Shown: positions 58,824 through 64,000 of the stretch, piece after piece | How positions within the stretch are numbered: position 1 is the first letter of the stretch | Layout of the letters: every line of letters starts with the position of its first letter | Source: DALYJJ01 sp031969915 | GTDB taxonomy: Bacteria; Acidobacteriota; Terriglobia; Bryobacterales; Bryobacteraceae | Reading direction: 5' to 3' | Assembly: GCA_031969915.1 (NCBI GenBank) | Contig: DALYJJ010000007.1 | Location: 1 to 64,000, forward strand | Length of the DNA: 64,000 nt | Notes under the pieces: generated by a model | What the model was told of the DNA's origin: nothing | Databases searched by the model: none | Seen by the model: only the letters and a program-made list of their open reading frames with translations | Translations under genes and position numbers: made by a program

Positions 58824-60118
58824 AGATCGAACGGCTGCCCGCGCTGCCACCCGCGGAAACCAATTACCACCGGGTCCGCAAGCGCATCCACCTGATCTGT
58901 TTCCTGATCTTCCTCGCGCTGCCGTTCTTAAATATTCTGCGCGTGGACATCCCCGGGCAGCGGTTCTGGTTCGCGGGGGCGGAGATCTGGATCAGCGAGT
59001 TTTCGATCGTCTTCTTCACGCTCATGTTCCTCATGTTCGTGATCGCGGCCGGCGCGATCGTCTGGGGGCGCGTCTATTGCAGTTACCTGTGCCCGCAGAT
59101 GATCTTCAGCGAGTGGGCTTCGGCCACCGAGCGGCGCCTGTCGAAGTTCATCGGGAAGCGCTGGGCGAAGTGGCCGGCGGCGCGCAAACAGATCGCGACG
59201 CGGATCTCCCTGTACACGGTTCTGGTCGTCGCGAGCGTCTTTTTGGCCTTCGTCTTCACAGCCTACTTCGTGGATCCCTGGGACCTGCTGGGACGCTTGT
59301 CTAGCCTGGACATCGTCACCGCCGGCGGCATCACCGGAGCGGTCGTCACACTGCTGACCTTCCTCGACCTCGCGTTCCTGCGGCAGAAGTTCTGCACGAC
59401 CGTATGCCCCTACGGTTATCTGCAGGGCATGCTCCAGGACAGGAACTCGCTCCTGGTCACCTACCGCGACGAAAGCAAGACCTGCATCGAATGCAAGAAG
59501 TGCGTGCGGGTCTGCGAGATGGGAATCGACATCCGCAAGTCGCCTTACCAGATCGAGTGTGTGCACTGCGGCGAGTGCATCGACGCCTGCGAGGACGTGC
59601 TGCGGCGAGTCGGCCGGCCGGGCCTCATCGCCTACTCCTGGGGCGAGAAGCCGAAGTCCGAAGTGCGCGAGAGCTGGCTGCGGCGGATGGGTATTCGCGA
59701 CGCCAAGCGCGTGGCGATCATGGTCATCCTGCTCTTTTACGGCGTGGGGCTGTCCGTCGCCTTGGCCATGCGCAAGCCCGTGCTGGTGCAGATCGCGCCG
59801 GACCGCTCGGTCCTCTACACCAAGGCGCCGGATGGCCGGATTGCGAACCGCATGCGGCTGAAGCTGGCCAACCGGACCGGCCGGGCGACGGCGGTGCGGC
59901 TGTGGACCGAGGGCCTGGAGGGCGCCGAGGTCGGATTGTCGCAGAACCCGATGAACCTGCGCGCGGGAGAGACCATCGACCGGATGTTCGACGTGCGCGC
60001 TCCGCACCGCGAGGGGCAGCAGGACGTCAACCGGTTCCGTTTCGTCGCGCAAACCGAGGGCGAGCAGCCGGAGTCGTTCGAGATGACGTTCATCATGCCC
60101 GTCCGGAAGGAGCGCTGA
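58820..60118 (+). CDS. ccoG: Cytochrome c oxidase accessory protein CcoG (FixG)
   Basis: 432 residues from a TTG at 58820 that overlaps the SafE-like stop by four bases and has GGGGAG upstream. Several transmembrane helices surround CSYLCPQMIFSEW and CTTVCPYGYLQG. Two [4Fe-4S] cluster sets follow: CIECKKCVRVCEMG and CVHCGECIDAC. The C-terminal domain is periplasmic and Ig-like (LANRTGRATAVRLW). CcoG is believed to reduce copper for delivery to the oxidase. The first cluster ends in CEMG where most CcoG proteins have CPTG. Confidence 0.92.
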   Translation: MKIERLPALPPAETNYHRVRKRIHLICFLIFLALPFLNILRVDIPGQRFWFAGAEIWISEFSIVFFTLMFLMFVIAAGAIVWGRVYCSYLCPQMIFSEWASATERRLSKFIGKRWAKWPAARKQIATRISLYTVLVVASVFLAFVFTAYFVDPWDLLGRLSSLDIVTAGGITGAVVTLLTFLDLAFLRQKFCTTVCPYGYLQGMLQDRNSLLVTYRDESKTCIECKKCVRVCEMGIDIRKSPYQIECVHCGECIDACEDVLRRVGRPGLIAYSWGEKPKSEVRESWLRRMGIRDAKRVAIMVILLFYGVGLSVALAMRKPVLVQIAPDRSVLYTKAPDGRIANRMRLKLANRTGRATAVRLWTEGLEGAEVGLSQNPMNLRAGETIDRMFDVRAPHREGQQDVNRFRFVAQTEGEQPESFEMTFIMPVRKER

Positions 60119-60119
60119 G

Positions 60120-60266
60120 ATGGCCAGACGCGGCCGGGCACTGTTCTTTCCGATCTTCTTCGGGCTCATCATCGCGCTCTTTGTGGGCATCATGCTCTAC
60201 ACCTGGCATGAGGCGAAGGCCGCCAACCCGGTGATCCTCGACGAGCGCGGCAATGTCCGCCGGTAA
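60120..60266 (+). CDS. 48-aa single-helix membrane protein between ccoG and ccoI
   Basis: The product reads MARRGRALFFPIFFGLIIAL, then FVGIMLYTWHEAKAANPVIL and a short charged tail. One transmembrane helix (about residues 7-29). It lies where ccoH is expected and may be a reduced CcoH, which is normally about 150 residues long. It starts one base after the ccoG stop and overlaps the ccoI start by 14 bases, so it is likely translated. It is too short to assign by sequence alone. Confidence 0.65.
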   Translation: MARRGRALFFPIFFGLIIALFVGIMLYTWHEAKAANPVILDERGNVRR

Positions 60267-62721
60267 CGCAGCCGCCCAGGCGGCGCGCGCTCTCTGCGAC
60301 CTCTGCGGCTTGCCCGCGGGACACGATCCGCTCACCCGGCAGTTCTCCCGCGCGGAGCCCCAGCGGCGATTCTGCTGCCTGGGCTGCCTGAACGTCTACA
60401 CGGTGCTCTCCGAAAGCGGGCTCATCGAGCAGGGCGCCGACTTCCGGCAGTCTGAACTCTACCAGGAGAGCCTGCGGCTGGGCCTCATCTCGAATCGCGG
60501 CGCGGACGAGGCGAGCGGCGCGCGGCCGGCGATTCCCGATACCGCGGAAGTGCGCGAGTCCCTCTATCGCATCTCCGGCCTGTGGTGCTCTTCCTGCGGC
60601 TGGATCATCGAACACGCGCTCGCCCGCGAACACGGCGTCCGCGGGGCCGAGGTGCTCTTCACTTCGGATCTCCTCAAGGTGCGCTGGTGCCCGCAGTATC
60701 TTGCTCCGGAGCGCATCGCACAGCGCGTCGAATCGCTCGGCTACAAACTCAGCGAGTACACCGGCGAGCGCGACACAGACCGTGGTGAATGGCGCGACAT
60801 GCTGTTGCGCCTGGGCATCGCCGGCGGGCTCTGGATGAACGTGATGCTCTTCAGCCTGGTGGTCTATGCGAGTTACTTCGAGGCAATCGCCGAAGCCGCG
60901 CATCGCTGGGTCCCGTTCATTCTCATGGCGCTGACCACACCGGTGGTGTTCTGGTCGGGCTGGCCGATCCTGCGCGTGGCGTTCCTCGGATTGCGCGCGC
61001 GCGCCATCCGCATGGAGGCGCTGGTGGCCACGGGCATTCTGGCCGCGTACGCCTACAGCGTGGTGCAGGCCGTACAGGGCGGCCAGCATTACTATTTCGA
61101 CACGGCGTGCGCCATCGTCACGCTGGTGCTGGCGGGGAAGGCGCTGGAACGGGGAGCGCGGGAGCGGACATCGCGCTCCATCGCGTTGCTCTATCGCCTG
61201 ATGCCCCGGAAGGCGCGGCTGATGCGGGACGGGCGCGAGCGCTTCGTTGCCGCCGAGGCCGTGGAGCCCGGACTCGAGATCCTGGTCAAGCCGGGCGAGC
61301 GGATTCCGGTGGACGGCGTAGTGGTGAGCGGCGCTTCCGCGGTGGACGAATCCGTCTTGACGGGCGAGGCGGAGCCGCGGCCCAAGACCGTGGGCAGCGA
61401 GGTGGCGAGCGGCACGTGTAACGGCCCGGGCGTACTGGAGATTCGCGCCACGCGCACCGGCGCGGACAGCACGCTCGCCCGGATCATTCGTTCCGTTGAA
61501 TCGGCGATTCACGGGCGCACCGCGCTCGAACGCAGTGTGGACCGCGTGTCCCGCTACTTCGTCCCCATCGTGATGGTGATCGCCGCCGCCACCTTCGGTT
61601 TCGGCGCGGCCCTGGGGCTCGCCCCCGTGGACGCCGGGATGCGGGCTATCGCGGTGCTCGTGATCGCCTGCCCCTGCGCGCTGGGAATCGCGACGCCGCT
61701 GGCCACCACGGCGGCCATCGGAGCGGCCTCTTCTCAAGGAATCCTGATTCGCGACGCCGCTGTTCTCGAAACATTCCGCAAGGTGGATGTTCTGGTGCTG
61801 GACAAGACCGGCACCGTGACGGAAGGGCGATTCGCGGTGCGGGAGGCAGAGGCGTCGCAGGAGTTGTTGGAGCAGGCCGCCGCGGTGGAGGCGGTGTCCG
61901 AACATCCTCTGGCCAGGGCGATCGTTGCCTACGCGGGGGAGCCGCGGGAGCGAGCCGGGCGTGCCGAAGTCCACGCGGGCCAGGGGATCAGCGGCGAGAT
62001 CGCCGGGCGCCGCGTCACCGTGGGCAGCCGTGGGCTGATGGAGCAGCGGGGCTTCGCCGTGTCCGAGGCGCTGGCCCAACGGGCGTGCCGGTGGGAAGCG
62101 GAAGGCTCATCGGTGGTGTTCGCCGCTCGCGATGGAGTGGTGGAAGGCGCATTCGCGCTGGGCGACCGGATTCGCGCCGACGCTCCCGAGCTGCTCCGGC
62201 GGATGAGCGAACGGGGCGTCCGGACGGTGCTCCTCTCGGGTGACTCCGCGGCAGCCACCGCCAAGCTTGCCTCTCGCCTGGGCATCGAACGCCATGAGGG
62301 CCAAGTGGCGCCGGCGGGCAAGGCCGCGTTTGTCGCCTCTCTGCGCAAAGACGGCAGTGTGGTGGCGATGGTGGGAGACGGCGTGAACGACGCGCCGGCC
62401 CTGGCCGCGGCGGACCTCGGTATCGCCATGGGGTCGGGCACGGACCTGGCGATGCAGGCTGCGCCGGTGGTGCTGATGAGCGATTCTCTGCTCCGCATCG
62501 CACAGGCCTTTGACATCGCGCGCGAGGCGTCCACCGTGGTCCGGCAGAACCTCTTCTGGGCCTTCTTCTACAACGCGGCGGGCATCGTGCTGGCGGTCAC
62601 CGGGGTGCTCAACCCGATCATCGCCGCGGCCGCGATGGCGGTCTCGAGTTTGTCGGTGGTGGGCAACTCCCTGCGCCTGGGCTGGAAGGTTCGGTCCCAT
62701 CGCGCAGCGGGCGGGTCCTAA
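60253..62721 (+). CDS. ccoI: Copper-translocating P1B-type ATPase CcoI (FixI)
   Basis: 822 residues. The N-terminal cysteine-rich metal-binding region (CDLCGLP; RFCCLGCLN) is typical for CcoI, followed by an HMA-like domain with GLWCSSCGW. The transmembrane ion site is VIACPCALG, the phosphorylation site DKTGTVTEG, the nucleotide-binding His-Pro SEHPLA, and the hinge GDGVNDAPALAAADLG. It exports copper to the periplasmic side for assembly of the cbb3 active site. It is the last gene of the operon and ends in the terminator at 62719. Confidence 0.95.
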   Translation: MSAGNAAAQAARALCDLCGLPAGHDPLTRQFSRAEPQRRFCCLGCLNVYTVLSESGLIEQGADFRQSELYQESLRLGLISNRGADEASGARPAIPDTAEVRESLYRISGLWCSSCGWIIEHALAREHGVRGAEVLFTSDLLKVRWCPQYLAPERIAQRVESLGYKLSEYTGERDTDRGEWRDMLLRLGIAGGLWMNVMLFSLVVYASYFEAIAEAAHRWVPFILMALTTPVVFWSGWPILRVAFLGLRARAIRMEALVATGILAAYAYSVVQAVQGGQHYYFDTACAIVTLVLAGKALERGARERTSRSIALLYRLMPRKARLMRDGRERFVAAEAVEPGLEILVKPGERIPVDGVVVSGASAVDESVLTGEAEPRPKTVGSEVASGTCNGPGVLEIRATRTGADSTLARIIRSVESAIHGRTALERSVDRVSRYFVPIVMVIAAATFGFGAALGLAPVDAGMRAIAVLVIACPCALGIATPLATTAAIGAASSQGILIRDAAVLETFRKVDVLVLDKTGTVTEGRFAVREAEASQELLEQAAAVEAVSEHPLARAIVAYAGEPRERAGRAEVHAGQGISGEIAGRRVTVGSRGLMEQRGFAVSEALAQRACRWEAEGSSVVFAARDGVVEGAFALGDRIRADAPELLRRMSERGVRTVLLSGDSAAATAKLASRLGIERHEGQVAPAGKAAFVASLRKDGSVVAMVGDGVNDAPALAAADLGIAMGSGTDLAMQAAPVVLMSDSLLRIAQAFDIAREASTVVRQNLFWAFFYNAAGIVLAVTGVLNPIIAAAAMAVSSLSVVGNSLRLGWKVRSHRAAGGS

Positions 62722-62758
62722 CGCGGCGTTCGGGCTGTCGTCCGCGTTATTCCGTTTT
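62719..62758 (+). terminator. Intrinsic terminator of the bc/cbb3 operon
   Basis: An 8-bp perfect stem, TAACGCGG (62719-62726, including the ccoI stop codon) with CCGCGTTA (62742-62749), a 15-base loop, then a T-rich stretch ending TTTT. It defines the end of the operon. Confidence 0.7.
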
Positions 62759-62798
62759 CACGGTCGTGAAACATCGGCATGGTACTTACCTAAGGAAC

Positions 62799-63644
62799 AT
62801 GCACACTGGCATCGACAATCGCTTCTGGTTTACCGAGTCGCGTCAACTCGGCTTCCAGCGTTTCCGATACGAGCGCACGGTGTCGTATCCGGCGAGGCTG
62901 CAGGAAGAATACGTTGTGGTTCTCTGCCTGCGCGGCACACTGCACGTTGTGGAGGAGGGCGCGAGCCACACGTTGCGGCCGGGCGACGTGCTGATCGGCA
63001 ACTCCTTTCAATGGCGCGCCAGCGAGTACGGCGCGCAGGGCGGCTGCGAGGGCCTCTCTCTCATCGCGTCGCCGCCGCTGGTGCGGCGCGCCTGCGCGAT
63101 GCCCGCGGGCGAGGCGCCGGGCGTGGCGCCGATCTTCCGCGGCGTGCGCGATGGCGCCGCGCTGAAGCGAGTGGCCGAGGACGCACTGAGCGAACTGGAC
63201 TCCGTCCACCCGGCGAGAGGCGAATTGCTCGACGCCCTCGGCCGTGAATTGCTGATCCGCGCCGTCCGGCTCTGGCGAGAGCCCTCCGCCGGGCAGGCCG
63301 GCGGCGCCCGGATGCTGCCCCGCCGTCACTTTGTATCCGCGATCGATTACATGCAGACCCGGGGCAAGAGCGAGTTCGCCGTGGAGAAAATGTGTGCGGA
63401 TATCGGCCTGAACTCCGCCGACTTCAACCGTCTGTTCCGCAACTGCACGGGCCGGACGCCGCTGCACGTATACAATTCGCTGCTCGCCGCCCGCGCCAGG
63501 CAGGCCCTCGAAACCGGGGAGGGTTCCGTCAAGGAGGTTTCCTACGGTCTCGGATTCGGCAGCCCCAGCCAGTTCACGTCGTTCTTCCGCCGGTTAACCG
63601 GACATTCACCAACCGAGTGCCGGGACCACGCGCGCCCTTTCTAA
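62799..63644 (+). CDS. AraC family transcriptional regulator
   Basis: 281 residues from the ATG at 62799, which follows AAGGA; an ATG at 62766 is possible and would add 11 residues. The N-terminal half is a cupin-like sensor (VVVLCLRGTLHVVEEGASHTLRPGDVLIGNSF). The C-terminal half has two helix-turn-helix motifs (SEFAVEKMCADIGLNSADFNRLFRNCTGRTPLHVYN and VSYGLGFGSPSQFTSFFRRLTGHSPTE). The sensed ligand cannot be inferred. It lies between the terminator of the respiratory operon and a receptor-type gene on the same strand, which it may regulate. Confidence 0.88.
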   Translation: MHTGIDNRFWFTESRQLGFQRFRYERTVSYPARLQEEYVVVLCLRGTLHVVEEGASHTLRPGDVLIGNSFQWRASEYGAQGGCEGLSLIASPPLVRRACAMPAGEAPGVAPIFRGVRDGAALKRVAEDALSELDSVHPARGELLDALGRELLIRAVRLWREPSAGQAGGARMLPRRHFVSAIDYMQTRGKSEFAVEKMCADIGLNSADFNRLFRNCTGRTPLHVYNSLLAARARQALETGEGSVKEVSYGLGFGSPSQFTSFFRRLTGHSPTECRDHARPF

Positions 63645-63698
63645 TTCCGGGGATTCTGGTCCGAATTTCAGGCGAATTGGAAACAGGAAACCCTCGAC

Positions 63699-63714
63699 TG
63701 GTACCTGAGTACCA
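63699..63714. promoter_or_regulatory. 16-bp inverted repeat, possible operator
   Basis: TGGTAC-CTGA-GTACCA, perfect 6-bp arms with a 4-base spacer, 70 bases before the receptor-type gene start and 55 bases after the AraC gene. It may be a regulator site; no T run follows, so it is not a terminator. Confidence 0.4.
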
Positions 63715-63784
63715 ACTACTCTAGGTTCATATTCTCGCTGCGCTGCGTTTCTCAACTAACTGACCTGACCTGAGAGGTTGCTTC

Positions 63785-64000
63785 ATGAGTTTGCGATTTC
63801 TACTCCTTGCCATTAGTGTGTCCGCCTGCCTCGGCCAGACCGCCGGTGTCGTGTCGGGCATCGTGGAAGACCAAACGAAAGCCGCCATCCCCGGAGCCAT
63901 CGTGTCCGTGAAGCCCCTGGTGGGCGGCGCCGCCCATTCGACGACTACGGACAATACGGGCGCGTTCCGCTTCACGGGGATTGCGTTGGGCCGGTCCGAG
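63785..64000 (+). CDS. Start of a carboxypeptidase-regulatory/TonB-receptor type protein (3' end outside window)
   Basis: The frame is open from the ATG at 63785 to the window end, 72 residues. The signal peptide MSLRFLLLAISVSACLGQ is followed by GVVSGIVEDQTKAAIPGAIV and TDNTGAFRFTGIALG, the carboxypeptidase-regulatory-like domain that begins Oar-type receptors and related surface proteins in this phylum. GAGAGG seven bases upstream is a good ribosome-binding site. The rest of the protein is not visible, so the receptor assignment is by analogy with the gene at 38588. Confidence 0.75.
   Translation, partial: MSLRFLLLAISVSACLGQTAGVVSGIVEDQTKAAIPGAIVSVKPLVGGAAHSTTTDNTGAFRFTGIALGRSE

Noticed and set aside
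1..64000. CRISPR arrays, insertion sequences and prophage genes
   Set aside because: No regularly spaced repeats, transposase or integrase motifs, or phage structural genes were recognised.

Overview
The window is a high-GC chromosomal segment with two 10-N scaffold gaps (17067-17076 and 55849-55858), so it comes from a draft assembly. The gene content points to an Acidobacteriota member of the Bryobacterales/Solibacter lineage. The signs are a DUF1549/DUF1553 plus DUF1501 gene pair, an NHL-repeat protein whose C-terminal domain resembles the TIGR03437 domain typical of Solibacter relatives, Oar-like outer-membrane receptors with a carboxypeptidase-regulatory N-terminus, many PQQ-like propellers and secreted c-type cytochromes, and a yacL-ispD-ispF gene order. 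The assignment comes from reading proteins, not from a database search.

Region by region: 1-6.2 kb holds a DUF1501/DUF1549 pair, a small outer-membrane barrel and two FtsX/MacB-type permeases, the second frameshifted. 6.2-10.6 kb has a secreted NHL propeller and a matrixin-like metalloprotease, divergently transcribed. 10.6-19 kb (minus strand) carries purA, an EF-G paralogue, an S41 peptidase and an Hsp70-Ca2+/H+ exchanger pair. 19-21.7 kb has a PQQ-like propeller, a RES/Xre toxin-antitoxin pair, an orphan HicB-like gene and tRNA-Gln(CTG). 21.7-26.4 kb has an alpha/beta hydrolase fold protein, motA-motB and an M28 peptidase. 26.4-33.5 kb (minus) has a cytochrome c/copper monooxygenase fusion, ispF-ispD-yacL, an RRM protein, trigger factor and metK. 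33.7-38.5 kb has an S41 peptidase, a five-bladed-propeller glycosidase-like protein, a dihaem cytochrome and a PQQ dehydrogenase. 38.6-49.3 kb is a polysaccharide region: a TonB-type receptor, an 893-aa unassigned carbohydrate-active-like protein, a GH51 arabinofuranosidase and a GH127 beta-L-arabinofuranosidase.

The most striking block is 49.4-62.7 kb. It is a tightly packed plus-strand operon that appears to encode a complete quinol-to-oxygen chain and its assembly factors: an Rrf2 regulator, CcoS-like protein, Rieske protein, cytochrome b, a heptahaem cytochrome c, CcoN, CcoO, CcoQ, an unrecognised two-helix membrane protein, a GltD-like FAD/[4Fe-4S] oxidoreductase, a SafE-like protein, CcoG, a 48-aa membrane peptide and CcoI. 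No canonical dihaem CcoP is present. The heptahaem cytochrome is the obvious candidate to replace both cytochrome c1 and CcoP. A near-perfect sigma-54 -24/-12 element lies just upstream, and a stem-loop terminator begins at the stop codon of the last gene.

The window closes with an AraC-type regulator and the start of another receptor-type gene. There is no stretch over 300 bases without a gene. No CRISPR array, insertion sequence, rRNA or prophage was recognised.
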